A stretch of DNA of 64,000 nt. It comes from Pseudomonadota bacterium (GTDB lineage Bacteria > Pseudomonadota > Alphaproteobacteria > Rhizobiales > Hyphomicrobiaceae). A program made the position numbers and the translations under genes. Within the stretch, counting starts at the first letter, position 1, and each line of letters starts with the position of its first letter. Location of the stretch: NCBI GenBank assembly GCA_023405815.1, contig JAEXXM010000039.1, forward strand, positions 1-64,000, given 5' to 3'. Positions 35,886 to 44,169 of this stretch are shown one piece after another. The notes beneath the pieces are model-generated. The model made no database searches. It had not been told where the DNA came from and saw nothing but the letters and a program-made list of their open reading frames with translations.

Positions 35886-35927
35886 AGGGTCCAGTGCTGC
35901 GGCGCTACCACGAATACACTGGACCCT
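35886..35927. repeat. 11-bp inverted repeat downstream of prfB
   Basis: AGGGTCCAGTG (35886-35896) is perfectly complementary to CACTGGACCCT (35917-35927) around a 20-base loop, 24 bases after the prfB stop. No T-run follows. A second 8-bp inverted repeat, AACGCCGG/CCGGCGTT, spans 35974-36013. These may act as mRNA 3'-end structures or belong to an intergenic palindrome family. Confidence 0.75.
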
Positions 35928-36102
35928 GATGCCGAGGCGTATCGGTGCCGGAGCCCCGAGCCGCACTTACTGTAACGCCGGAGAGCAAACAAACCGTCTC
36001 CACCCCCGGCGTTGGTCGCTTACGCGAAGTGAATAGGCGACCGAACATGAGCCGGAGATGAACGGAAATTAGAGTTTGCCCGAGGCGCTCAGGTGCGTCG
36101 CC

Positions 36103-36315
36103 TTATTCGGCGGCGGTCATGAAGCGCTCGACGGTTGCCGCGAAATGGCCGCACCAGTCTCTAGATGCCACCGTTGGCCAGACCGCAGGCGAGCTGGCCC
36201 CGGCCTGCGCGAGCGGCGGGTTATACCGGCACAAGCCAGCTTCGTGCTTGGACTGCTTGGCGGTCTTGCTTTGGGTGTCGAAGAACTGGCAATTGCCGCA
36301 TGCACACGTGGTCAT
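36103..36315 (-). CDS. small Cys-rich hypothetical protein
   Basis: A 70-residue cytoplasmic protein without a signal peptide. Four cysteines are arranged as CACGNCQFFD (two to three), GLCRYNPP and DWCGHF, a pattern suggesting metal binding. The C-terminal half reads WPTVASRDWCGHFAATVE. Proteins with this layout are, to my knowledge, widespread in Rhizobiales without known function. The start at 36315 is set by GGAGGCACCC just upstream; an ATG at 36327 would bury that site. It lies alone between prfB and the plus-strand methyltransferase pair. Confidence 0.75.
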   Translation of the reverse strand: MTTCACGNCQFFDTQSKTAKQSKHEAGLCRYNPPLAQAGASSPAVWPTVASRDWCGHFAATVERFMTAAE

Positions 36316-36490
36316 GGGTGCCTCCAAGGGTTCTTAGTGGCTATGAGGAATCAACCATGCTGCGATCTGTGCGAGACCGAAATCGACAAGTACGGTTAAC
36401 GGCAGTTTAGACTAACGCGTCGACAAGGAGGCCGCGCGCATCTTAAGTGCGGCTCCGTTGCGGGCCGCAAATACGGATCTTCCCGTGCTG

Positions 36491-37390
36491 ATGAAGGGCA
36501 GAAGCGCAACGTCGAGGACGCTCGAGCTAATCGAGACGGCGGGCTTTGGCGACTATGCGCTGATCGACAGCGGAAACGGGCGCAAGCTCGAACGCTTCGG
36601 CACGGTGATCGTAGATCGTCCCGAGCCACAGGCGCTATGGACGCCGCGAGCGGAGCGCGAGTGGAAGAAGGCGCACGCGGTGTTTGCGGGCGATGATGAC
36701 GAGGACAAGGGGCGCTGGCGCATCGACAAACCGGTGCCGGAGAGCTGGCCGGTCAAGGTCGGCGCTGCGACGATGCTGTGCCGCCTCGCCAGCTTCCGCC
36801 ATATGGGCCTATTTCCGGAGCAGTATCTGCACTGGGAGTGGATGCTGCAACGCATCGCCGAGAAGCGCGGCGAGCCGGCACGCGTGCTCAACCTTTTCGC
36901 CTACACGGGCGCGGCCTCGCTGCTTGCGGCTGCCGCCGGCGCGCAGGTGACACATGTCGATGCGTCGAAGAAGGCCATCGCGTGGGCGAAGGAGAACCAG
37001 GCAGCATCGGGCCTCACGGGGGCACCGGTGCGCTGGATGCTCGATGACGCGGCGAAATTCGTCGCGCGCGAGGTGCGTCGCGGCAAGACCTACGACATCA
37101 TCCTCGTCGATCCACCAAAGTTCGGGCGTGGCCCGGACGGCGAGGTGTGGGACCTGTTCACCAGCCTGCCGCCGCTGATGAAGGACTGTGCGCAGCTGCT
37201 GGCGCCCGAGGCTTCGCTCGTGCTCACGGTCTATGCCATCCGCGCGTCGGCGCTCGCATTCGACCAACTGTGCCGCGAGGTTCTCGCTGGAAAGGGCGGG
37301 GCATTCCAATCGGGCGAGCTTGCCATCCGCGAGGAAAAGGGAACGCGCGCCGTGCCGACGTCGCTGTTTACGCGCTGGAGCGTGACATGA
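36491..37390 (+). CDS. class I SAM-dependent RNA methyltransferase (RlmI/RlmK-like)
   Basis: A ~299-residue methyltransferase of the RlmI/YccW-like family. An N-terminal region (GDYALIDSGNGRKLERFG, with the motif VDRPEPQALW) precedes a Rossmann domain with motif I VLNLFAYTGAASLLAAAAG, VTHVDASKKAIAWAKEN, and motif IV IILVDPPKFGRG. The NPP-like DPPK loop suggests base methylation of RNA. The start is uncertain: ATG 36491 is chosen, with TTG 36458 and GTG 36485 also in frame and no strong Shine-Dalgarno. Its stop overlaps the next gene's start by 4 bases (ATGA), so the two RNA methyltransferases are translationally coupled. Confidence 0.85.
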   Translation: MKGRSATSRTLELIETAGFGDYALIDSGNGRKLERFGTVIVDRPEPQALWTPRAEREWKKAHAVFAGDDDEDKGRWRIDKPVPESWPVKVGAATMLCRLASFRHMGLFPEQYLHWEWMLQRIAEKRGEPARVLNLFAYTGAASLLAAAAGAQVTHVDASKKAIAWAKENQAASGLTGAPVRWMLDDAAKFVAREVRRGKTYDIILVDPPKFGRGPDGEVWDLFTSLPPLMKDCAQLLAPEASLVLTVYAIRASALAFDQLCREVLAGKGGAFQSGELAIREEKGTRAVPTSLFTRWSVT

Positions 37391-38202
37391 CAGCGGCGCC
37401 GAAGTTGATCACGAGCCTGCAGAACGAGCGCATCAAGGCGATCCGCGCGCTTGAGATGCGCAAGGAGCGCAAGGAGACGGGGCTGTTCGTCGCCGAGGGG
37501 ACATCGCTGCTCGTCACCGCACGCGACAACGGCTTTACTCCCGAGACGCTCGTCTATCGCACCGGCAGCGCGGTGAGCGGCATCGCGCAGGGGCTCGTCG
37601 CGTGGGCGCTGAAGTCCGGCGTCGAATGCCTCGAGGTGTCGGAGGCGGTGCTCGGCAAGCTGTCGTCGAAGGACAATCCGCAGAGCATGCTGGGGGTCTT
37701 CAAGCAGCGCTGGGTCGAGCCGCCGGCCGCCGCCAAGGTTTCGCAAGAGAACGTGTGGCTGGCGCTCGAGGAAGTGCGCGATCCCGGCAATCTCGGGACA
37801 ATCATCCGTACCGCCGATGCTGTGGGTGCGGCCGGCATCGTCCTCATCGGGTCCTGCTGCGACCCCTACTCGCACGAGTGCGTGCGCGCGACGATGGGCT
37901 CAGCATTCGCCGTGCCGCTCGCGCGCATGCAGCGGGAGCGATTCCTGACGTGGATCGAGGGGTGGCGGGGCGACATCGTCGGCACGCATCTCAGCGGCGC
38001 GGGGGATTTTCGCGCGGCGCAGTATCGTGCGCCGACCTTACTCATCATGGGGAGCGAAGGCCCGGGCCTTTCGGCTGAGCTCAGCGCCGCTTGCACCAAG
38101 CTCGTCAAGATACCAATGGCCGGAACGCTCGACTCGCTCAATCTCGCCGTTGCCACGGCGCTGGTGCTGTACCAGATCCGCAGTCCGCATCTGAGCCTCT
38201 AG
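37387..38202 (+). CDS. TrmH/SpoU-family RNA 2'-O-ribose methyltransferase
   Basis: A 271-residue SPOUT methyltransferase of the TrmH family. The N-terminal substrate-binding domain (ITSLQNERIKAIRALEMRK, LFVAEGTSLLV) precedes the knotted SAM domain. SPOUT motif 1 is LALEEVRDPGNLGTIIRTAD with the catalytic Arg; motif 2 is LLIMGSEGPGLS; motif 3 is KIPMAGTLDSLNLAVATAL. The target (23S G2251 for RlmB, or a tRNA) is not resolved. It overlaps the upstream methyltransferase by 4 bases, and its stop codon lies inside the left arm of a long palindrome. Confidence 0.92.
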   Translation: MTAAPKLITSLQNERIKAIRALEMRKERKETGLFVAEGTSLLVTARDNGFTPETLVYRTGSAVSGIAQGLVAWALKSGVECLEVSEAVLGKLSSKDNPQSMLGVFKQRWVEPPAAAKVSQENVWLALEEVRDPGNLGTIIRTADAVGAAGIVLIGSCCDPYSHECVRATMGSAFAVPLARMQRERFLTWIEGWRGDIVGTHLSGAGDFRAAQYRAPTLLIMGSEGPGLSAELSAACTKLVKIPMAGTLDSLNLAVATALVLYQIRSPHLSL

Positions 38203-38274
38203 TGTGATGATCGAGAAATTCGCCATCGCTAGCGACGACGTGTCGAGCGAATTTCTCGATCTGAATCACACTAG
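38199..38274. repeat. long palindrome 1 (22-bp arms) overlapping the TrmH-family stop codon
   Basis: CTAGTGTGAT (38199-38208) pairs with ATCACACTAG (38265-38274), and TCGAGAAATTCG (38211-38222) pairs with CGAATTTCTCGA (38248-38259). Together the arms are ~22 bp with one small asymmetric interruption. The 25-base centre contains the smaller palindrome CGCTAGCG. No T-run follows. It could form a cruciform or RNA hairpin. Confidence 0.88.
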
Positions 38275-38289
38275 AGAGTCTATGGCTCC

Positions 38290-38363
38290 AGTGTCCCTTA
38301 TGATTGCGAAGCTCGCTCTCGTACCCAGCCGACGGCTCTTGCGAGCTTTGCAATCGGGACACT
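38290..38363. repeat. long palindrome 2 (about 23-bp arms)
   Basis: The left arm 38290-38316 (AGTGTCCC, insertion TTAT, then GATTGC and AAGCTCGC with one mismatch) pairs with the right arm 38341-38363 (GCGAGCTT, GCAATC, GGGACACT). It lies 15 bases after palindrome 1 and 5 bases before the PRMT-like start codon. It has the same overall geometry as palindrome 1 but a different sequence. Confidence 0.87.
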
Positions 38364-38368
38364 AGCAA

Positions 38369-39289
38369 ATGCGCATCGAATACCATCGCACTCTGATCGC
38401 CGACCGCGTGCGCAATGCGGCGTTCGAGAAGGCCTTGCGCTCCGTCATCAGGAAAGGTGAGACGAGCGTCGCCGATATCGGCGCCGGCACGGGGCTGCTC
38501 GCGCTCATGGCGGCAAGGCTCGGCGCGCGCGAGGTGTTCCTCTACGAGGCAGCCGAGGTTGCCGGTGTGGCTGCGAAGATCCTCAAGGCCAACGGAGTGC
38601 GCAACTGTCACCTCATCCCGTGCCACTCGACGGAGATGGTCGATCCACCGCGGGTGGACGTCGTCGTCTCCGAGACGCTGGGCAACTACGCGTTCGAAGA
38701 GCACATGATCGAGACGCTCGCCGACGCCAAGAAGCGTTTCCTGAAGCCGGGTGGCGTGATCATCCCGCGGCGGTTGGAGCAGCTCGTTGCGCCCGTCGTT
38801 AGTGACCGCATCCAGCGCGAGTTCGACGCCTGGGGCGCGACCGGTTTTGATCTGTCGGTCGCCCGGGAGATGAGCCTAAACAACATCTACGTGCGCACGC
38901 TAAAGCCCGCAGAGCTGCTCGGTGCGCAGGTCTGGGACAAGATCGAGCTCGGCAGCGACGCCCGCTCCACCCGCAAGGGCGAGGCGAGCTGGAAGCTCGG
39001 CGAAGCCGCGACGATCTACGGCTTTGCGGTCTGGTGGAAAGCGGAGCTGGTACCGGGCGTCGATCTATCGACGGCACCGGACGCGCCACGCACGCACTGG
39101 GAGCAGCTCTATTTTCCGCTGCTGGAGCCGATCGCGGCCAAGAAAGGCGAGGCGGTCGGCGTCAGCTTGCGCTCGCGTACGTCGCTCGATGCCGGCACGC
39201 ACGTCGCCTGGATCGCGACGCATCGAGATACGAAAGGTCGTGAGACAGCTCGGCAGTCTCTGAATCTCGACAAGGGATTTCTGCCGTAG
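38369..39289 (+). CDS. protein arginine methyltransferase-like (PRMT-type) methyltransferase
   Basis: A 306-residue class I methyltransferase with the hallmarks of PRMTs. Motif I is SVADIGAGTGLLALMAARLG (34-52). The double-E loop is SETLGNYAFEEHMIE, with Glu near 102 and 110-111. The strand after it is LKPGGVIIPRRLEQL, and the THW loop is RTHWEQLYFPL (241-251). In eukaryotic PRMTs the two Glu and the THW motif bind the substrate guanidinium. All are present here, so arginine methylation is plausible, though bacterial homologues are little studied. The start at 38369 abuts palindrome 2. No partner gene is evident; two RNA methyltransferases lie upstream. Confidence 0.8.
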   Translation: MRIEYHRTLIADRVRNAAFEKALRSVIRKGETSVADIGAGTGLLALMAARLGAREVFLYEAAEVAGVAAKILKANGVRNCHLIPCHSTEMVDPPRVDVVVSETLGNYAFEEHMIETLADAKKRFLKPGGVIIPRRLEQLVAPVVSDRIQREFDAWGATGFDLSVAREMSLNNIYVRTLKPAELLGAQVWDKIELGSDARSTRKGEASWKLGEAATIYGFAVWWKAELVPGVDLSTAPDAPRTHWEQLYFPLLEPIAAKKGEAVGVSLRSRTSLDAGTHVAWIATHRDTKGRETARQSLNLDKGFLP

Positions 39290-39439
39290 TTCTTCTCGAC
39301 GGTGGTAGTTGACCGTTTCTGTCGGCGTCCTTGCGGTACTGCCGTGGATGGCTGCCTGCGCTGCCATGACGAAGCGGTACAGCGCTTCTTTGTCATTCAG
39401 GCGGTTGTTGCCGGGATGCATCGTGCTACTTGGACCCGA

Positions 39440-39490
39440 GCGCACGGATAGATGGATCCCGGGGACGTGCCCCGGGACGACAGTGTGTTG
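39440..39490. repeat. Rhizobiales-type intergenic palindrome
   Basis: The core TCCCGGGG-ACGTG-CCCCGGGA (39457-39477) lies within a GGATCCCGGGG...ACGACAGTGT context. This resembles the short dispersed intergenic repeats of Rhizobiales genomes. It sits in the 212-base gap between the PRMT-like gene and the next minus-strand gene. No second copy was found in this window. Confidence 0.6.
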
Positions 39491-39501
39491 GATGCAGGGC
39501 C

Positions 39502-40029
39502 TCAGGCGCGCAGCAAAAGCAGCGCTGTGCCGATGATCGATATGGCGATGGCGAGCGTCGTCACCCAAGCCATGGCGTGGCTTACACGGGCTTGGCGATG
39601 CGCGCGGCGTGCGTTGTCGAGCCATTCGGCGCTCGGCGGCGTCCCCGTCACTTGACCGAGGTCGTCGATGATCTCCTCGATCGATCGCGGATCGGTGATC
39701 GAAGGGGGGATATCGGCCTCGACCGGGGAAGGTGCTGGCGCGCCTTCGTCCGTCGCCTTCGCGAGAACGACCGCGGCGTCGTGGCGGGAGGCATCCACGC
39801 GCGCGAGCCGCTTCATCAGCGGACGATGATGCATCGCACGGGCGATGTCGTCGGCAAGCTGGCGGTCCTCGGGGCCGTCGAAGTCGGCTTTCAGGTGGGC
39901 ACGGGCGTTCATCGGTAGCTCCCCTTCGAGGTGGAAGGCATCGAACGCGCCCTCGGGAACTCTATCGAGCTCATATTGCGGCCGGCGATAGCGGGCAAAC
40001 GTGGAACGCACGGAGGAACGGGGGTGCAT
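39502..40029 (-). CDS. hypothetical tail-anchored membrane protein
   Basis: A 175-residue protein with no recognised domain. The body is polar and mixed-charge (RSIEEIIDDLGQVTGTPPSAEW), and the C-terminus is a single hydrophobic helix (AMAWVTTLAIAISIIGTALL) followed by LRA, suggesting a tail anchor. Two starts are possible: ATG 40029 (GAGGTGTCCTC upstream) or ATG 39912 (GGGGAGC upstream), the latter giving 136 residues. It is transcribed divergently from the NnrU gene. Confidence 0.55.
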   Translation of the reverse strand: MHPRSSVRSTFARYRRPQYELDRVPEGAFDAFHLEGELPMNARAHLKADFDGPEDRQLADDIARAMHHRPLMKRLARVDASRHDAAVVLAKATDEGAPAPSPVEADIPPSITDPRSIEEIIDDLGQVTGTPPSAEWLDNARRAHRQARVSHAMAWVTTLAIAISIIGTALLLLRA

Positions 40030-40187
40030 GAGGACACCTCGATACTGACGCTGAACCGGTCCCCGCGACCATTGGGGGTACGAACGACACTAGCGGTCAG
40101 CGCGCCCCGACACTAAGAATGCTCGGGCGAGATGGCCGCAGCGTGGCAGTGATTCGCGTGCGGTGGCAATTCCCGGGGGAGGGCTCC

Positions 40188-40769
40188 ATGCTGGTGATGG
40201 TGATCGGTCTCATCTTGTTCTTCGCAATCCACATCGTTCCAACCAATGTGGAGCTGAAGAATGGGCTCGTCGCACGCTTCGGCACCGGCGGCTATCGTGC
40301 GATCTTCAGCGTCCTCTCGCTTGTCGGACTCGCCTTGATCGTTCTTGGGTTCCACAAGCTCCAACTGCATCCGGGAAAGAACCCCATCCTGTGGGATCCG
40401 CCGACCTGGGCGCGCCACCTGGCGCTGCCGCTGATGCTTTTCTCCATGATCTCGCTGGTCGCGGCGTATGTGCCGTCGCACATCCACGTCTGGCTGAAGC
40501 ACCCGCTGCTGGTGGCGATCAAGGCCTGGGCGCTGGCGCATCTCCTGGCCAATGGAGACCTCGCCTCGCTGGTGCTATTCGGCAGCTTCCTCGCTTTTGC
40601 GGTCTATGACCGCATCTCCGTCAAGCGCCGCGGAGACCTTGGCCCTCTCGGACGGGGAAGCGGCCCGTGGATCAACGACGCGATCGTCATCGTTCTTGGC
40701 CTCGCACTCTACGCCGCGATCGTGCTCTACCTGCATGAGCTCGTAATCGGCGTGCCGCCGCTGGCGTGA
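40188..40769 (+). CDS. NnrU family membrane protein
   Basis: A 193-residue multi-pass membrane protein of the NnrU family, linked to nitric-oxide/denitrification functions in some bacteria and related to the heme-binding MDR-type (isoprenylcysteine methyltransferase-like) fold. Markers are FFAIHIVPTNVELKNGLVAR at the first helix, WDPPTWARHLALPLML, and VKHPLL-like LKHPLLVAIKAWALAHLLANG. The start at 40188 has GGGGGAGGG upstream; an earlier in-frame ATG at 40119 adds an unrelated peptide. No nitrite or nitric-oxide reductase genes are nearby, so a denitrification role is unproven. It is coupled to the MOSC gene by TGATG. Confidence 0.85.
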   Translation: MLVMVIGLILFFAIHIVPTNVELKNGLVARFGTGGYRAIFSVLSLVGLALIVLGFHKLQLHPGKNPILWDPPTWARHLALPLMLFSMISLVAAYVPSHIHVWLKHPLLVAIKAWALAHLLANGDLASLVLFGSFLAFAVYDRISVKRRGDLGPLGRGSGPWINDAIVIVLGLALYAAIVLYLHELVIGVPPLA

Positions 40770-41260
40770 TGGGCCGGCTGATCGGCATTGCGTGGCGGCC
40801 GGCGCGGCGAGCGCCAATGCAGACGGGAGAGAGCGTCGAGATCAGCGTCGAGCGCGGTGTCGACGGCGATCACAAGGGATCGAAGTTCAGGCGCCGAGCC
40901 GTGACCATCCTCGCGCGTGAGGATTGGGAGGCTGCGCTTTTGGATCTCGCCGCAACCGGCGCCGATGTGAGCGACCTCGATTGGACGGCTCGGCGCGCGA
41001 ACCTGCTGGTCGAGGGCGTCCGCCTGCCGCGGGCGATCGGCGCCACGCTGCGCATAGGGCCAGTGCTGCTCGAGGTCACGTACCCCACAACGCCGTGCGC
41101 GCGCATGGACGAGGCACGGGAGGGTTTGCGCAAGGCGCTGCATCCGGAGTGGCGCGGCGGCGTGACCTGCCTCGTGCTCGAAGGCGGGCGCGTCGATGTC
41201 GGCGAGAGCGTGGAGATCATCCACTCGCCGCCCGAGCGTCAGCGAAAGCTCTCGGGATGA
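40769..41260 (+). CDS. MOSC domain protein
   Basis: A 163-residue single-domain MOSC (Mo-cofactor sulfurase C-terminal) protein. The N-terminal strand is LIGIAWRPARRAPMQTGESV. The conserved Cys of the family is in YPTTPCARMDEAREGLRKAL, with GVTCLVLEGGRVDVGESVEI at the end. MOSC proteins bind molybdenum cofactor and often act in sulfur transfer or N-hydroxylated-substrate reduction. The ATG overlaps the nnrU stop as TGATG (a GTG one codon earlier is possible), so the two are translationally coupled. A stem-loop follows directly. Confidence 0.88.
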   Translation: MGRLIGIAWRPARRAPMQTGESVEISVERGVDGDHKGSKFRRRAVTILAREDWEAALLDLAATGADVSDLDWTARRANLLVEGVRLPRAIGATLRIGPVLLEVTYPTTPCARMDEAREGLRKALHPEWRGGVTCLVLEGGRVDVGESVEIIHSPPERQRKLSG

Positions 41261-41262
41261 AA

Positions 41263-41286
41263 GAGGGAGGCCGTAGGGCCTCCCTC
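41263..41286. terminator. stem-loop between convergent MOSC and L,D-transpeptidase genes
   Basis: A perfect 10-bp stem GAGGGAGGCC (41263-41272) with GGCCTCCCTC (41277-41286) around GTAG. Flanking T-runs are short on both strands (AATTC on plus, TTTC on minus), so it is a likely but not canonical bidirectional terminator. Confidence 0.7.
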
Positions 41287-41312
41287 AATTCGATCGGCGG
41301 CGAAAGAGGTAA

Positions 41313-43052
41313 TCAGTAGTAGCGCGACTCGGAGCTGTCCGGGCGGCTGCGCCAGGGCTCGACGACGAACTCGGTGCGGGCGCTCGTCTCGCGGCTGAGG
41401 CCGTAGTCGGAGATGATGAAGGAGGAGCCCGGCTTCAGCAGCTCGGCAAGCTGCTCCTCCGCTTCCTTGGGAATCTGGATGCGCTCGAGCGCGGTCTCGG
41501 TATCTGCGTCGTGGCCGGCACGGAGGACGGGGGCTTCGTCGTCATGACGGCGCTTCTTGCGGCGCGCGTATTGCACCTTGTCGCTCGGCTTCAGCGTGAC
41601 CGAGCTCCAGCGCAGCGCTTTCTCGCCGTCGGTAAAAGCGGTGGCGGTGAGAACGTGGGTTCCGAGCGGCTGGCCCGGGTCGGCGATCGTCACCGGCACG
41701 TCCATGACCTGGACGAAGCCGAGCTTGGCGACGAGGCGGCCGGTCTTGCCGCTGATGAACACGGAGACCGGGTAGTTCTTGCGCGACTCCAGGGCATCGG
41801 CGGCGGCGAGCGCCTCCTTTGCAGCCGTGACGGCGGCACCGGCGTTGCCGGCATCCTCCACGGCGACCTTGCGGGCCTTGTCGAGCGCGGCGGCATCGGC
41901 GATGGCCTGCTTGGTCTTGGCCGACTGCACATCGGCGGCGCGCTGGGCGGCGCCGGCGGCATCGGCCGCGTCGAGCATCCTCGTCTCCTCGGCGACCTCC
42001 TCGGCGGTCATTTTTTCGAGGGCGGCGCCGTCGAGCTTGACGATGTCGACCTTCGACATCTTCGCAGTAAGGTCGGTGAAGCGGGACGCGGCGGCGGTCG
42101 CAGCCTTATTGGCCTTGCGGGCCAAATCAGCGAGGCGCTCTTCTTCCTTGCGCTCCTTGCGGATCTTCTCCCTGGCCTCGTCGGCGGCAGCGGTGGCGGC
42201 GCGGACCTGATCGTCAGCGGCGAGCTTGGCGTTCTCAGCGGCGCCGATCGCGTCGACGAGCCGATTGCGCTCGGCGGCGCGTGCGAGCGCAGCCATGCCG
42301 CGCGTGCGCTTTGCGCCGTCGGCAGACGGAGCGGAAGTGAAGAGGTCGGCCTGCTCGCCCGAGGCGGCAGCCGGCATGGCCTCGGCCTGGCCGGCCGCCG
42401 TGTTGTCGGGCGGCAGCGGTGAGACGAGGTGAGGGCTATTGAACTCTGACGGCGTCAGGTCTTCGTCGCTGATGATGACGCGAGCGCCGACGTCAGTGAT
42501 GCCGAAGAGGCTGCGCGCAAAGCTATAGGGCAGACGGATGCAGCCGTGCGAGGCGGGATAGCCGGGCAGGTCGCCGGCGTGAAGGGCGACGCCCGAGTTG
42601 GTCACGCGCTGCATGAACGGCATGGGGGCGCCGCCGTAAAGGTTCGAATGGTGGATGCGGTTCTTCTCGAGGATGGAGAAGATGCCGGTCGGGGTCGGAT
42701 GGCCGGCCATGCCGCTGGAGATCGGCGACTTGGCGATCACCTTGCCGTCGTCATAGACGGTGACCGTCTGGTTGTTCAGCGACACGACGAGGACGAGAGG
42801 TCCTGAGGGCTTGGGCAGCGTCGTCGCTGCCTTCTCCTCGGTGGGCTCGACATAACGCGGCGCGGCGCGACGGGCGCGGCGCGGCTTCTGCTGCCAGCCA
42901 CCACCGTTGCCCCAGAGCCCCCACTGGTAGAACTGGGCCTCGGCCCGTTCCGGGGTGGCTGCTACAAGCAGGCCTGCCGTCAGCAATGCGAGGGTGGAAA
43001 TACGCAGGCGGCCGGATGCGGCGCCAACATCACTTATCACAGACTTCAGCAA
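41313..43052 (-). CDS. L,D-transpeptidase (YkuD) with alanine-rich coiled coil and second degenerate domain
   Basis: A 579-residue exported protein. A signal peptide (~17-40, ending ERAEAQ) precedes a YkuD domain (~85-195) with the catalytic His and Cys in ALHAGDLPGYPASHGCIRLP. A long Ala/Lys/Glu-rich helical region (~255-430) follows. A C-terminal part (NYPVSVFISGKTGRLVAKLG onwards) looks like a second, degenerate transpeptidase-like domain without Cys. L,D-transpeptidases form 3-3 peptidoglycan cross-links, or attach outer-membrane proteins, an activity important in Hyphomicrobiales. The ~200 bases upstream are A/T-rich and likely hold its promoter. Confidence 0.87.
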   Translation of the reverse strand: MLKSVISDVGAASGRLRISTLALLTAGLLVAATPERAEAQFYQWGLWGNGGGWQQKPRRARRAAPRYVEPTEEKAATTLPKPSGPLVLVVSLNNQTVTVYDDGKVIAKSPISSGMAGHPTPTGIFSILEKNRIHHSNLYGGAPMPFMQRVTNSGVALHAGDLPGYPASHGCIRLPYSFARSLFGITDVGARVIISDEDLTPSEFNSPHLVSPLPPDNTAAGQAEAMPAAASGEQADLFTSAPSADGAKRTRGMAALARAAERNRLVDAIGAAENAKLAADDQVRAATAAADEAREKIRKERKEEERLADLARKANKAATAAASRFTDLTAKMSKVDIVKLDGAALEKMTAEEVAEETRMLDAADAAGAAQRAADVQSAKTKQAIADAAALDKARKVAVEDAGNAGAAVTAAKEALAAADALESRKNYPVSVFISGKTGRLVAKLGFVQVMDVPVTIADPGQPLGTHVLTATAFTDGEKALRWSSVTLKPSDKVQYARRKKRRHDDEAPVLRAGHDADTETALERIQIPKEAEEQLAELLKPGSSFIISDYGLSRETSARTEFVVEPWRSRPDSSESRYY

Positions 43053-43254
43053 AGCAAGCCCCCGATAATCTGAAGTGTCTCTGAAGGGTTCGATCTATAT
43101 GATGATTTTAACCCTAAATCTTCGTTAGCAAGGTGCTGGAATCAAATTCCTTTCAAACGTTGTCCGAAAGGCTCTGCCCCTCGCCTCTGGCGTGGAAGGG
43201 CGCTGATCATTACGTTCCCGCGACGCCGCCCCGTAAATAGAGTAGCCTCAGTCC

Positions 43255-44169
43255 ATGTCCGTGCACAGCACTCAAAAGCGCCTGATGGCGCCCGATATCG
43301 CCGCGATGAAGAAGCGCCGCGAGCCGATCGTGGCCCTCACCGCTTATCATGCGCATACCGCCGCGATCGCCGACCGCTATTGCGATTTCCTGCTGGTCGG
43401 AGACAGCCTCGGCATGGTCATGCACGGCTTCGAGACGACGGTGCCGGTCCCGCTCGACCTGATGATCATGCACGGGCGCGCCGTGGTGCGCGGGGCTCGG
43501 CGCGCACTGGTCGTGGTCGACATGCCTTTCGGCTCCTATGAGGAAAGCCCGGCCGTCGCTTTCCGGAACTGCGCCAAGGTCATGAAGGAGACCGACTGCG
43601 GCGCAGTGAAGATCGAGGGCGGCAGGCGGATGGCGGAGACGATCCGTTACCTCGTCGAGCGCGGCATTCCCGTCATGTCGCATATCGGGCTCACGCCGCA
43701 GTCGGTGAACGTCATTGGCGGCTTCAAGGCCCAGGGGCGCAGCCGCGAGGAATGGGCGGCCATCGAGGAGGACGCGCGCCAAGTCGCCGAGGCCGGCGCC
43801 TTTGCCATGGTCCTCGAGGCGATCACCGAGCCGCTTGCCGAGCGGATCACCGCCGCAGTCCCGATCCCGACGATCGGCATCGGCGCGTCGTCGGCGTGTG
43901 ACGGGCAGATCCTCGTGATGGAGGACATGCTTGGCCTCAGCCCGCGCGTGCCTCGGTTCGTGAAGAAGTTCGGCAAGGTCGGGGAAGCGATCGAGGGCGC
44001 GATCCGCGCCTATGCCGACGATGTCCGCGCCCGCGCCTTTCCGACCCCCGAGCACACCTACGCGATGCAGGACGGGACCCCGGCACGGCCGCAACGGGCC
44101 GTCGAGCGTGTCGGTGCAACCGGCGGCAGGGCCACGAAAAAGTCGAAAACGACGAGCAGCAAAGCGTAG
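43255..44169 (+). CDS. panB: 3-methyl-2-oxobutanoate hydroxymethyltransferase
   Basis: PanB adds a hydroxymethyl group from methylenetetrahydrofolate to ketoisovalerate, the first committed step of pantothenate synthesis. The 304-residue protein shows PIVALTAYHAHTAAIADRYC, LVGDSLGMVMHG, VVVDMPFGSYEESP, the metal-site KIEGG region, HIGLTPQSVN and the GIGASSACDGQILVMEDMLG motif. A ~35-residue Thr/Lys-rich tail follows the domain. panC is not adjacent. The start at 43255 follows GCCTCAGTCC and matches family length. Confidence 0.95.
   Translation: MSVHSTQKRLMAPDIAAMKKRREPIVALTAYHAHTAAIADRYCDFLLVGDSLGMVMHGFETTVPVPLDLMIMHGRAVVRGARRALVVVDMPFGSYEESPAVAFRNCAKVMKETDCGAVKIEGGRRMAETIRYLVERGIPVMSHIGLTPQSVNVIGGFKAQGRSREEWAAIEEDARQVAEAGAFAMVLEAITEPLAERITAAVPIPTIGIGASSACDGQILVMEDMLGLSPRVPRFVKKFGKVGEAIEGAIRAYADDVRARAFPTPEHTYAMQDGTPARPQRAVERVGATGGRATKKSKTTSSKA

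Noticed and set aside
39309..39536. Small plus-strand open frame after the PRMT-like gene
   Set aside because: It runs through a dispersed palindromic repeat and has no coding signature or ribosome-binding site.
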